From Candidatus Palauibacter australiensis (GTDB lineage Bacteria > Gemmatimonadota > Gemmatimonadetes > Palauibacterales > Palauibacteraceae), in contig JAPPBA010000161.1 of NCBI GenBank assembly GCA_026705295.1, positions 1-39,238 on the forward strand: a stretch of DNA of 39,238 nt, given 5' to 3'. Positions 17,253 to 25,362 of the stretch are shown here, in pieces. Each line of letters opens with the position of its first letter. Within the stretch, counting starts at the first letter, position 1. The notes under the pieces were generated by a model. The model made no database searches. It was given only the letters and a program-made list of their open reading frames with translations, and was not told the origin of the DNA. The position numbers were made by a program, and so were the translations under genes.

Positions 17253-19502
17253 TCACGGCTCCACCGTGAACACCATCTGCATGCCCGCCTCCAGGTGCTC
17301 GGCGATGTGGCAGTGCAGCATCCATTGGCCGGGGTTCGAGAGTTCGAGCAGGAGGTCGACCGAACCGCCCACGGGGACGACCACCATGTCCTTCCAGGCG
17401 AGGTTGTCGTGCGGCACGCCGTTCGTGGCGAGGGCGAGGAAGCGCTGGCCGTGGATGTGGATCGGATGCTGCATCTGGTGCAGCGTCTCGCGGCGGCTCC
17501 GGATCCTCAACTTGACGACGTCGCCCACCCGGAAGGTCCACCGGATCGCCTCGTTCTCGAGCCCCGTGGAGGGCTCGCGCAGCGTCCACGACACGTTTTC
17601 GGGCGTCGAGATCAGGTTCATCATCGGCATCGTTCCCGACCACTCGACCGGGTGGAAGTACGCCGAGTCCACCTGCATGAGACGCTCGACGACGAGCGGG
17701 AGGCCGCGCGTCGACATGTCGAGTTCCAGGGTGAGGTCCACCGGCCGGTCGAAGAGGGGGCGGTAGGGCGCGATCTCGTCGCGCGCGCGCACGTTCTCCC
17801 GCAGCGCCTCGAAAGTCGCGCTCAGATCCGGCGTGGCGTCGGCCGCGCCGACGCGAACGACGCCCAGCGTGTCCTCCTCCGGGAAGAAGCTGCCGCCGAT
17901 GTGGTCGATCCCCTGCACCCGGTTCAGAAGGGGGTATCTCCCGCTCTCGGGGAAGGCGACGTGCACGATGTAACGCTCCGCCGGCGCGATGATCACGCTC
18001 TCGACCCATTCCTCCCGCTCGAAGTTGCCCACGTCGGCGCCCACGAGCTTCATGGGCGCTCCGCCGAAGGAGAGGTTGAACGTCCGCGTGTTCGACGCGT
18101 TCGTGAAGTAGAAACGGACGACCGAGCCGCGCTCCACGTCCAGCGCGTAGTCGGGCCTCCCGTTCACCAGCATGGTGTTGCCGAAGCGGCCCATGAGCGC
18201 GTGGGTGGCGCGCTCGAGACCGAAGGGGACGATCCCGTGCTCGCCCAGGAGCAAGTCGTCGAGCATCACGACCTCCTCGCGGTGGACGGGACTGAAATAG
18301 TCGGGATCTTCTGACCGGACCATGAGGTTGCCGGCCAGTCCCAGGTCCTGCTGGACTTCCTCGCGGTGGTGCGGGTGGTACCAGTAGAGGCCGGGGTCGG
18401 GGAAGTGCACTGTGTAGCGGAAGCTCTCGCCGGGGGCCACGATCTCCTGCGTCAGGCCCGGGACGCCGTCGAAGCGGTTGTCGAGCCGCAGTCCGTGCCA
18501 GTGGATCGCGGTCGGCCAGTCGATGCGGTTCGTAAAGCCGATCGTGACCGTCGCGTCCTCGGGGACCCAGAGGAGGGGCCCGGGGATCTGTCCGTTGAAG
18601 CCGTAACCCAGGAGTTCGCGGCTGCCGATGCGGCGGCGCACGTAGACGGCGTCGAGGGCGAGCGAGTCGCCGTCGGCAAGTTCGATCAGCTCGCGGGGGC
18701 GGGCGTCGACGATCTCGCCTTCCCAGCCGTCTCCCGGCAGCCAGGGCTGCACGTCCGGCCGCAGCTCCATGAGCGACGGGAGCATCATGACCCCTTCGGG
18801 CATCGGCACGCCGCCCCACGCGTCGTCCATCGCCATCTCGCCGGGGGGGGTCCGCGAGGCGCCCAGCGCGAACTCGAGGAAGTCGGCGGGCTGCATGCGG
18901 CTGGAAGGCGACTGTGCTCGCAGCACGTAGGGACCCTCGGGCTCCGGGCCCAGTCCCCCGGCCGCGCCGGGTTCCGCGCCGGATTCCGCGCCGGATTCCG
19001 CCGTGACCAGGATGAGGAACTTGTTGAATTCGACCTGCCCCACCTCGGCGCGCCCGCGCGCCGGAACCTCCCCGAGCCGCTCGATGGGCCAGAGCACCTG
19101 GGTCGACGCCCAGGCGACGTAACGGTCGTACGGACCGAGCGTGGACGGGGGCGGAAGCTCCGTCGAGATCACGGCGTCGTACAGGAGCCGTCCGTCCGGC
19201 GTCACCCCCACCGAGAACGGCCCCGGGGGACGGCGCAACTCGACCGTGCCGGTCGCGTCCGGGACGCGGGGCGTCGGGAACAGAGCCATGCAGTACAGGT
19301 CGGGGCTCGCCGCTTCCCCCTGCTCCGCGCCGGGCGTGCAGGGAGAGGCCTCCTGCCGAGCCTCCCGCGGCGGCGACATCCCCGGGGGCGCCTCGCCCAC
19401 CCACAGCCAGAGCGCCCCGCACAGCGCCCCGGCGGCACCCAGCGCCGCGGCGGCGGCCGGGCCGGCGCCGCCCTCCGATGACCGCCGGGCCCCGGGGGTC
19501 AC
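17253..19502 (-). CDS. Multicopper oxidase with long N-terminal extension
   Basis: Oxidises a metal ion or organic reductant with O2 reduced to water. All four copper motifs are intact: HWHG near residue 335, HPHH near 376, HPIHIHG near 679 and HCHIAEHLEAGM near 728 (type 1 Cys with Met axial ligand). 749 residues, against roughly 450-550 for bacterial laccases and CueO. The first ~290 residues are not cupredoxin-like by eye: a hydrophobic anchor near residues 15-33, then a beta-rich region with the segments FSVGVTPDGRLLYDAV and VEFNKFLILVTAES. The GTG at 19502 forms a 4-base overlap (GTGA) with the SDR stop, so it is chosen over the longer frame to 19643. Expected in the periplasm, membrane-anchored. 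Confidence 0.87.
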   Translation of the reverse strand: MTPGARRSSEGGAGPAAAAALGAAGALCGALWLWVGEAPPGMSPPREARQEASPCTPGAEQGEAASPDLYCMALFPTPRVPDATGTVELRRPPGPFSVGVTPDGRLLYDAVISTELPPPSTLGPYDRYVAWASTQVLWPIERLGEVPARGRAEVGQVEFNKFLILVTAESGAESGAEPGAAGGLGPEPEGPYVLRAQSPSSRMQPADFLEFALGASRTPPGEMAMDDAWGGVPMPEGVMMLPSLMELRPDVQPWLPGDGWEGEIVDARPRELIELADGDSLALDAVYVRRRIGSRELLGYGFNGQIPGPLLWVPEDATVTIGFTNRIDWPTAIHWHGLRLDNRFDGVPGLTQEIVAPGESFRYTVHFPDPGLYWYHPHHREEVQQDLGLAGNLMVRSEDPDYFSPVHREEVVMLDDLLLGEHGIVPFGLERATHALMGRFGNTMLVNGRPDYALDVERGSVVRFYFTNASNTRTFNLSFGGAPMKLVGADVGNFEREEWVESVIIAPAERYIVHVAFPESGRYPLLNRVQGIDHIGGSFFPEEDTLGVVRVGAADATPDLSATFEALRENVRARDEIAPYRPLFDRPVDLTLELDMSTRGLPLVVERLMQVDSAYFHPVEWSGTMPMMNLISTPENVSWTLREPSTGLENEAIRWTFRVGDVVKLRIRSRRETLHQMQHPIHIHGQRFLALATNGVPHDNLAWKDMVVVPVGGSVDLLLELSNPGQWMLHCHIAEHLEAGMQMVFTVEP

Positions 19503-20290
19503 TGGAGGGACCGCGTGCGGCCCCCGTCGACGGCGATGGAAACGCCCGTCACGTAGCTGGCACGCTCGGAGGCGAGGAACGCCACGACTGCGGCGAACTC
19601 GCGCGGGTCGCCGAGACGTCTTGCGGGGATCGCGGCGTTCCACCCCGCCTCCACTTCGTCGGTCGAGATGCCCCCGGCTTCGGCGCGCACGGCGGCCAGT
19701 TGCTCCAGCCTCGCGGTGCGCGTGAAGCCCGGGAGCACATTGTTCACCGTCACGCCGAACGCAGCGACCTCATTCGAAAGGGTTTTTGCGAATCCGGTCA
19801 CGGCGGCGCGGACGCTGTTGGAGAGGATCAGGCCGTCCACCGGTTCCTTTACGGCGACCGACGTGATGTTCAGGATCCGCCCCCAGCCGCGCTCCTTCAT
19901 GCCGGGCAGGACGGCGCGGGTGAGATCGAGAGCGCTCTCGAGGTTGAGGCGTACGGCCGCCTTCCACGCCGCCCGGTCGTGGTCCTCGAACTCCCCCGCC
20001 GGGGGCCCGCCCGCGTTGTTCACGAGGATGTCCACGCGTCCGAAGCGGGTCATTGCCGCTTCGACGAGGCCGGCCACCGCCCGGGGGTCCGACAGATCGG
20101 CCGGGATCCCGACGACATCGCCGGGCCCGCGTGCGTCGGCGGAGGCCGCGGCTTCCGCGAGCGCCGCCTCCCCGCGCGCGCACATCAGCAGGTGCGCCCC
20201 TTCGGCGGCCAGTTCCTCCGCCACGGCGCGGCCAAGCCCCTTCGACGAGGCGGCCACGAGGGCGACGCGGCCCGCGATCCCGAGGTCCAT
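19499..20290 (-). CDS. SDR-fold protein with degenerate catalytic motif (BKR-like subgroup)
   Basis: Short-chain dehydrogenase fold, 263 residues. The cofactor segment reads AASSKGLGRAVAEELA and the NNAGG motif (91-95) and Ser144 are present, but the usual YxxxK is Ser157 and Arg161 (LILSNSVRAAVTG). A recognised SDR-like subgroup annotated 'putative 3-oxoacyl-ACP reductase' shares this loss, so it is a lineage feature and not damage. The substrate and even redox activity are uncertain. The start codon overlaps the cupin stop by one base (TGATG) and the stop overlaps the oxidase start by four, giving a tightly coupled cupin-SDR-oxidase trio. Confidence 0.88.
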   Translation of the reverse strand: MDLGIAGRVALVAASSKGLGRAVAEELAAEGAHLLMCARGEAALAEAAASADARGPGDVVGIPADLSDPRAVAGLVEAAMTRFGRVDILVNNAGGPPAGEFEDHDRAAWKAAVRLNLESALDLTRAVLPGMKERGWGRILNITSVAVKEPVDGLILSNSVRAAVTGFAKTLSNEVAAFGVTVNNVLPGFTRTARLEQLAAVRAEAGGISTDEVEAGWNAAIPARRLGDPREFAAVVAFLASERASYVTGVSIAVDGGRTRSLQ

Positions 20291-20670
20291 CAGTCGTCCG
20301 TGTCGTGAAAGTAGGAGTCCGTCCCGTCGAGCCAGTCCGCACGGGGGGGACAGAAAATGTCGAGATCCAGTGTCTTTTCGAGCGCGACGGCCTTGTGTGG
20401 GACGTGGGAGGGAATATGGAGGATCTCGCCCGCCCGTACGACGACTTCGTCGCGCCCGTCCTCGCCCAGCCAGAAGTGCAGCGCGCCCTCGAGGATGTAT
20501 GTGAACTGCTCATTCTCGTGCGAGTGCGTGGGAACGACCGCGCCCTCCTCGAGCAGGACCTGCGCGATCATGGCCCGGTCTCCCGTCACCATGCGCCGGC
20601 CCAACTGCCCGGTCACGCGCTCCCACGGCAACTCGTCCCAGCGGAAGTGCCGGGGCTTCGCTTCGCTCAT
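20290..20670 (-). CDS. Small cupin-domain protein
   Basis: Single-domain cupin, 126 residues. Cupin motif 1 is seen as PTHSHENEQFTYILEG (the metal ligands HxH, E) and motif 2 as GEILHIPSHVPHKAVA with the last His. It can bind a metal and act as a small dioxygenase, isomerase or sensor; nothing shows which. ATG 20670 has AAGGAGGA 6 bases upstream, the best ribosome site in this stretch, and the longer frame to 20769 has none. It heads a coupled trio with the SDR-fold protein and the multicopper oxidase, which suggests a shared oxidation or binding task. Confidence 0.85.
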   Translation of the reverse strand: MSEAKPRHFRWDELPWERVTGQLGRRMVTGDRAMIAQVLLEEGAVVPTHSHENEQFTYILEGALHFWLGEDGRDEVVVRAGEILHIPSHVPHKAVALEKTLDLDIFCPPRADWLDGTDSYFHDTDD

Positions 20671-20740
20671 GACGTTCCTCCTTGCGGGGTAGCTCCCGGA
20701 CTCGCGCCCGGGCCTGTTCGGGGGACGGACGATGTGCCGC

Positions 20741-21655
20741 CTACCGATTCCCGGCAAGCGTCCAGGCAACGCCCGCGCGCATATTCCAGTCGCCGCTCAT
20801 TTCGGTCGTTCCGTGCCCGAACCCGCCGTCGACGGACACCGGTCCCCGTCTCCACTCCACCGTGGCCCGGAGTTCGCCGAGGTCGCCCGTGCCCGGCGGC
20901 GACACGCTTCTTGTACTGGACCGCCCGCGGGCCCCGACGGAGAGCCGCCAGCCGGGGGCGGCGTCCCACAGCGCTTCGAATGCGTAGGCGAACGCGTCGT
21001 TCTGCTCGAAGGGCTCGACCGGTACCTCCAGGATGCCGACGCCGAACCAGCCCGTGGCGCGCCAGCGAGCCGAACCCCACGAGAAGAGGGCCGCGATCGT
21101 GATGTCCGTCGTGTTGAGCCCGATCCCCCGGGTTTCGTCGGAGTTCGGGAGCCTCACGCCCAGATGCCCCCCCGCCGAGAACCCCGTGGCTCCGCCGATG
21201 GGCGCGAACGACACCGCGAGTTCGAAGTCGCCCACATCCCGGGAAGTACCCTCGGCGAGAGAAGGGTCGAGCTCGATGGAAGGGACCGGATCGCGCGTCT
21301 CGATGGAGAGCATCTTCCGGGCCGCGCCCTTCAGTTCGAACACGACGCGCGGTCCGATCGCCCAGGCGGCGTGGAGTTCGGGAAAGGCCGTCAGATCCCC
21401 CCCGAGCCCCGCCAGCGGGAAGTCGGCGTTCGCGGTACGCGAGACCCCGACGCCGAGCAGGACCTCGCCGGACCGCGCGCCTCCCACCGGCTGCACGAGG
21501 GCGTCGCGCTTGAGTTGCCCCTCGGCCGGAATCGCCACCGCCACGGCGACGGCCGCGGAGAGAACGCACGAGAGCCCGACGCGCGAACGCCGGGCTCCCG
21601 GGCACTGCGGCGAAGCGGACCGCCGGCGCGGCGCCGGCCGGTCGCCGGGGCTCAG
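20741..21655 (-). CDS. Predicted outer-membrane beta-barrel or secreted protein, start codon unclear
   Basis: About 270-305 residues ending GVAWTLAGNR. After a signal-peptide-like hydrophobic stretch (LSCVLSAAVAVAVAIPAEG) come many alternating strands rich in Gly, aromatic and charged residues (GEVLLGVGVSR, AWAIGPRVVFELKG, SAGGHLGVRLPN, ATGWFGVGILEVPV, WRLSVGARGRS), as in small barrels or MipA/OmpL-like proteins; the exact family is not recognised. No ATG, GTG or TTG lies in frame between the upstream gene's stop and the signal peptide. The coordinate given uses a CTG (21655-21653) that overlaps the upstream stop as CTGA. A GTG at 21605 would serve with a one-base frame change. The frame is open through the whole barrel. 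Confidence 0.6.
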   Translation of the reverse strand: MSPGDRPAPRRRSASPQCPGARRSRVGLSCVLSAAVAVAVAIPAEGQLKRDALVQPVGGARSGEVLLGVGVSRTANADFPLAGLGGDLTAFPELHAAWAIGPRVVFELKGAARKMLSIETRDPVPSIELDPSLAEGTSRDVGDFELAVSFAPIGGATGFSAGGHLGVRLPNSDETRGIGLNTTDITIAALFSWGSARWRATGWFGVGILEVPVEPFEQNDAFAYAFEALWDAAPGWRLSVGARGRSSTRSVSPPGTGDLGELRATVEWRRGPVSVDGGFGHGTTEMSGDWNMRAGVAWTLAGNR

Positions 21656-22323
21656 CTTCGAGCCGCCTGCATGACGTCGTTCACATAGCCGTCCAGTCGC
21701 GCCATGACCTCGATCGTCTCGGCCTGCGTCTCGGCGTTGGCCAGCTCTCTCACCAAACTGAGGAGCAGTCCACGGACCGCCGCCGCGTCCCCGCCTCCCA
21801 TCGCCGGGGCTTCGGCCGCGGGGGCCGGAGGTGCAGCGGCCGGTGCGGGCTCCGCCACCGCCGGTGCGGGCTCCGCGACCGCTGGCGCGGCGGGCTTCGG
21901 AGCCTCCGCGGCGGCAAGGCGCCGCTTCACCTGGAGCGGGTACTTCGCATGGAACTGTCGGGGCGACAACTCGGCCACCGAGGCGTCGATCTCGCAGGCC
22001 CCCGCAAACAACTCCGCGTTCTTCACGCCGGGGTTCCTCTTGAGCACGCGCGTCACGTATGCCAGCACCGCATCCGCAGCGCCCTTCGAGGCACGCGGTC
22101 GCCGCGCCGCTTTCGCTCTGGCCGGCGCCCGAACCGCGCGCCCCGGGCCGGCTCCGGCCAGACGACGCTTGACCTGCAGCGGATACTTCGCGTGGAACTG
22201 CCTCGGGTTCAGCTTCCCGATGGTCTTGTCTATGAGCTTCGCTCCTGCAAAGAGCGTCGCGTTCGAGACGCCGGGGTCCTTCTTCAACTCCAGCTCTATG
22301 AATTCCATCACGTTCTCGTTCAT
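21652..22323 (-). CDS. Basic protein with a duplicated ~50-residue domain, unrecognised
   Basis: 223 residues, no signal peptide. Residues 7-56 and 88-137 are two copies of one domain: xxELKKDPGVSNATLFAGA is followed by RQFHAKYPLQVKRRLA, the latter identical in both copies. Between them (57-82) is an Arg/Ala/Lys/Pro linker (RAVRAPARAKAARRPRASK), like the tail of histone-like proteins. An Ala/Pro/Glu spacer (PAPAVAEPAPAV) leads to a C-terminal helix (QAETIEVMARLDGYVNDV). The many Arg/Lys and the small helical units suggest nucleic-acid or nucleoid binding; this is an inference. GGAGGAGG lies 5 bases before ATG 22323, and a good promoter is upstream, so it should be well expressed. It is the first gene of a long minus-strand series. 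Confidence 0.75.
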   Translation of the reverse strand: MNENVMEFIELELKKDPGVSNATLFAGAKLIDKTIGKLNPRQFHAKYPLQVKRRLAGAGPGRAVRAPARAKAARRPRASKGAADAVLAYVTRVLKRNPGVKNAELFAGACEIDASVAELSPRQFHAKYPLQVKRRLAAAEAPKPAAPAVAEPAPAVAEPAPAAAPPAPAAEAPAMGGGDAAAVRGLLLSLVRELANAETQAETIEVMARLDGYVNDVMQAARS

Positions 22324-22396
22324 TATGCCTCCTCCTGCGGAGCGGTGCGCCGGACCATAGATGCCGCGGACGCATGTTTGCGGTGTGTAATGAACC

Positions 22397-22425
22397 ATAA
22401 TCTCCCGCGGTGCACTGCGCGTCAA
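22397..22425 (-). promoter_or_regulatory. Sigma-70-type promoter for the minus-strand gene series
   Basis: On the minus strand: TTGACG (22425-22420, -35), a 17-base spacer, then GATTAT (22402-22397, -10; 4 of 6 to consensus). Transcription would start near 22390, leaving about 67 bases of leader before ATG 22323. This is the most AT-rich patch between the divergent genes at 22323 and 22496. Confidence 0.6.
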
Positions 22426-22495
22426 CTGTAGAGTAGACGATAGATGTGCGGACCCCCGCTTTCTGCGACCACCGCGTGGGCGTAGCTTCCCGCCC

Positions 22496-25186
22496 ATGCA
22501 ACCTCGATCGATGTCCGCCGCGATCGCCCTCCTGGCGTGGTGTCTGCTCCCGGCGGTCGCGTTCGCCCAGGGGTCGCGTCTCCCGGGCGCGATCGAAGCG
22601 GGACTCATCCTCCGGCAGCTCGATGGAGTGAAGAGGGTCCTCGTCGTGGCGGCGCACCCGGACGACGAAGATACCGCCCTGCTGACCACGCTCGCGCGCG
22701 GCTGGGGCGTGGAGGCCGCCTACTTCTCCTTCACGCGAGGCGAGGGGGGGCAGAATCTCATCGGCACGGAACTCGGCGCGGGACTCGGCATCATCCGCTC
22801 GGGAGAACTGCTGGCTGCCCGCACGATCGACGGGGCGCAGCAGTTCTTCGGCCGCGCGTTCGACTTCGGCTACTCGAAGACGGCGGAGGAGACGTTCACG
22901 AAGTGGCCGCGCGAGCGCGTCCTCTCCGATCTGGTGTGGACCATCCGGCGCTTCCGGCCCCATGTGCTCGTCTCGATGTGGAGCGGAACGGAACGGGACG
23001 GCCACGGGCACCACCAGGTATCCGGCCTGCTCACGCGAGAGGCCTTCGACGCCGCCGGAGACGCGACGCGGTTCCCGGAACAGGTCGCGGCGGGAGTGGC
23101 GCCCTGGGCGCCGCTGAAGCTGTACCGCCGCCCCCTCTTCGAACTGGGCGCCACCGCGATCGAGATCGAGACGGGCGCCCTCGATCCCCTGTTCGGCCTC
23201 ACGCACCACCAGGTCGCGATGGACAGCCGCAGCCAGCACCGCTCGCAGGACTTCGGCACGGCCCTGCCGCTCGGTCCCCGCACCACACGGCTCTCGCTCG
23301 TGTCCTCGCGGGTTGGCGGCTCTCCGACGGAGCCGCTGCTGGCGGGGATCGACACGACGCTGGCAACTCTGGCGGCCGAGCTCGACGAGACCGCGCGGGC
23401 GGATCTCGGTTCGTACCGGGAGGCTGTCGGCCGCGCCGGCGGCTCGCTCAGCGCGACGAGGCCGGAGACCGCCCTGCCCTTCCTCGCCGAGGCGCTGCGG
23501 CGACTGGAGCGGCTCCGCGCCGGCGCGCCCCCCGCGGGGGAGAGTGAGCTGCGACGCGAACTCGACCGACGCGCGCGCCTGCTGATGCGGGCGATCCTCG
23601 CGGTGGCCGGAGTACGGATCGAACTGCGGGCGCGGGACGATGTCCTGGTCCCGGGGCAGACCGTACTCGTCGAGGCGCGCGTCTCGAGTGGGGCCGGGGC
23701 GGCCCTGGAACTCGCCCCACCCCTCATCGAGGCGCCCCCCGGGTGGTCGGTGGAGAGCATCGGCCCGGACGTCGAGACGGAGCCCGACGATGCGGGCCCC
23801 TTCGCTCGCTTCTTCCGCCAGCCGGAGGTCGTCTTCGACCCGGCGGCCCGGGCGCGGATCGAGCCGGGGGAACTCGGGCTGTGGCGCTATGCCGTCACCG
23901 TGCCCGCGGACGCGCCGCCGGCCTCTCCGTGGTTCCTTGAACATCCGCGGGACGGCGACCTGTATCAATGGCCTGCGGAGCCCGGCCTGCGCGCGCTCCC
24001 CTTCCGGCCGCCTCCCCTGCTCGGCCGCGTGGCGGCGGTCGTGTCGGCGGCGGGCGAACGATTCGACGTCGAGGTCGCGGATCCGGTGCGTCATCGGGAC
24101 GTGGATGGCGTTACGGGAGAAAGCTGGCGGCCGCTGCAGGTGGCGCCCCGCATATCGGTGGCGGCGACGGCGCCCACGTTGATCTGGCCCGGCAACCGTC
24201 CGGGGTCACGCGTCATCGCCTTCCGGATCTCGAGTTTCGCCCGGGACGTGACGGCGGGGGAGATCGAGCTCGATCTGCCGCCCGGATGGCGCGCGGCACC
24301 CGAGACGACGGCGTTCGAACTCGCCGGAGAAGGAGCGGTCCGGACGGTGGGCTTCACGGTCGAGCCTCCTGCGGGAGACGCGGAAGGGGAGTTCTTCGCG
24401 CGGCCGCGCATCCGGATCGCCGGAGCCGAGGTTCCCGCCACGCACGCGACGATGATCGACTATCCGCACATCGAGCCGCGGCTCCTGACCGGCGACGCCG
24501 CCGTGCGCATCGTGCGCTTCCCCGTTCGGGTCGCGGACCGGCGCATCGGATACGTGATGGGTTCCGGCGACGACGGGCCCGAAGCCATCCGGCAGCTCGG
24601 GCTCGACGTCGAACTCATCGAACCGGAGGACTGGGAGGCCGATAGGCTCGACGGGTTCGACACGATCGTGCTCGGGATCCGGGCTTACGAGGTGCGCGAG
24701 GACCTCATCGCGGCCAACCCGGAACTGCTTGCGTGGGCGGAGCGCGGAGGCACCGTCGTCGTCCAGTACAACCGCTACGAGTTCAACCAGGGGGCGTACG
24801 CACCGTACCCGATCTCGATCGGCCGCCCCGCCCCCCGCGTCACGGAGGAGGACGCCGCCGTGACGCTCGCCGACCCGGCTGCGCCGGTGCTCCTCGAGCC
24901 CAACCGTCTCGGCCCGGCCGACTTCGAAGGCTGGGTCCAGGAGCGCGGGCTGTATTTCCCCGATGCGTGGGACGAAAGATACCAGGCGCCGCTGGAAATG
25001 GCCGACACGGGAGAACCGCCGAGTCGCGGCAGCCTGCTCGCCGCCCCGGTGGGTCGCGGACTCTACATTCACACGTCGCTTTCCTTCTTCCGGCAACTGC
25101 GCGCGGGGGTGCCGGGCGCCTTTCGTCTGTGGGCGAACCTGCTCTCTCTCGACGGGAGCCGCTGGCGCGAGATCGCCGCCCAGTGA
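22496..25186 (+). CDS. Secreted PIG-L family deacetylase with C-terminal GATase-like domain
   Basis: 896 residues. Signal peptide (AFAQ, ~25), then the PIG-L/LmbE zinc deacetylase domain: AHPDDE (His54-Glu58) and the third ligand region GHGHHQ near 170. These enzymes remove acetyl groups from N-acetylglucosamine-type sugars. The middle (about 370-640) has immunoglobulin-like beta segments, and the end (from about 680) looks like a ThuA/glutamine-amidotransferase-fold domain (FDTIVLGIRAYEVREDL, GGTVVVQYNRYEF). This long PIG-L form recurs in Bacteroidota and Gemmatimonadota-type genomes. ATG 22511 is an alternative start. Overlaps the small membrane gene downstream by 4 bases. Probable role: periplasmic or surface deacetylation of a glycan; the acceptor is unknown. 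Confidence 0.85.
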   Translation: MQPRSMSAAIALLAWCLLPAVAFAQGSRLPGAIEAGLILRQLDGVKRVLVVAAHPDDEDTALLTTLARGWGVEAAYFSFTRGEGGQNLIGTELGAGLGIIRSGELLAARTIDGAQQFFGRAFDFGYSKTAEETFTKWPRERVLSDLVWTIRRFRPHVLVSMWSGTERDGHGHHQVSGLLTREAFDAAGDATRFPEQVAAGVAPWAPLKLYRRPLFELGATAIEIETGALDPLFGLTHHQVAMDSRSQHRSQDFGTALPLGPRTTRLSLVSSRVGGSPTEPLLAGIDTTLATLAAELDETARADLGSYREAVGRAGGSLSATRPETALPFLAEALRRLERLRAGAPPAGESELRRELDRRARLLMRAILAVAGVRIELRARDDVLVPGQTVLVEARVSSGAGAALELAPPLIEAPPGWSVESIGPDVETEPDDAGPFARFFRQPEVVFDPAARARIEPGELGLWRYAVTVPADAPPASPWFLEHPRDGDLYQWPAEPGLRALPFRPPPLLGRVAAVVSAAGERFDVEVADPVRHRDVDGVTGESWRPLQVAPRISVAATAPTLIWPGNRPGSRVIAFRISSFARDVTAGEIELDLPPGWRAAPETTAFELAGEGAVRTVGFTVEPPAGDAEGEFFARPRIRIAGAEVPATHATMIDYPHIEPRLLTGDAAVRIVRFPVRVADRRIGYVMGSGDDGPEAIRQLGLDVELIEPEDWEADRLDGFDTIVLGIRAYEVREDLIAANPELLAWAERGGTVVVQYNRYEFNQGAYAPYPISIGRPAPRVTEEDAAVTLADPAAPVLLEPNRLGPADFEGWVQERGLYFPDAWDERYQAPLEMADTGEPPSRGSLLAAPVGRGLYIHTSLSFFRQLRAGVPGAFRLWANLLSLDGSRWREIAAQ

Positions 25187-25329
25187 CGGAGCACCGGGAC
25201 GAGAACGAGGGCCGGATCGGTCCCTTCCGTAGCTGGCGCGCTCTGTATGTGTCGGTGATCGTCTATACTGCCGGACTCATCCTTCTCCTCTATCTCGCCA
25301 CGCGTCTGCTCGACTTCGGAGTGCCGTGA
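25183..25329 (+). CDS. 48-residue single-span membrane protein
   Basis: Reads from a GTG (25183) that overlaps the PIG-L stop as GTGA and ends with TGA at 25327-25329. The first ~19 residues are polar (TEHRDENEGRIGPFRSWR), then one strong transmembrane span (VSVIVYTAGLILLLYLATRLL) and a short tail. No known family is recognised. Its position between the PIG-L gene and the symporter gene, 4-base coupling with the first and only 19 bases from the second, suggests a small accessory subunit of the symporter or a membrane tether. Codon use is like that of its neighbours. Confidence 0.65.
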   Translation: MTEHRDENEGRIGPFRSWRALYVSVIVYTAGLILLLYLATRLLDFGVP

Positions 25330-25362
25330 GCAGTTTCGACGGAGTGCCGTGAGCGGCCTCGA
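25317..25362 (+). repeat. 23-base tandem duplication of the symporter start region
   Basis: Copies 25317-25339 and 25340-25362 match at 20 of 23 positions. Each contains CGGAGTGCCGTGAGC, i.e. the GGAG ribosome-binding bases and the GTG-AGC start. In copy 1 the GTG opens only an 8-codon frame that stops at TGA in copy 2; copy 2 starts the symporter. Confidence 0.75.

Noticed and set aside
18955-19010. Short GCGCCGGATTCC repeats inside the multicopper oxidase gene as a regulatory repeat
   Set aside because: They are in frame and encode a Glu-Ser-Gly-Ala linker; low-complexity linker coding explains them.
21656-24094. Extending the barrel-like gene upstream in its long open frame
   Set aside because: The upstream part overlaps the basic duplicated-domain gene and then lies antisense to the PIG-L gene; its codons there show no protein-like pattern.
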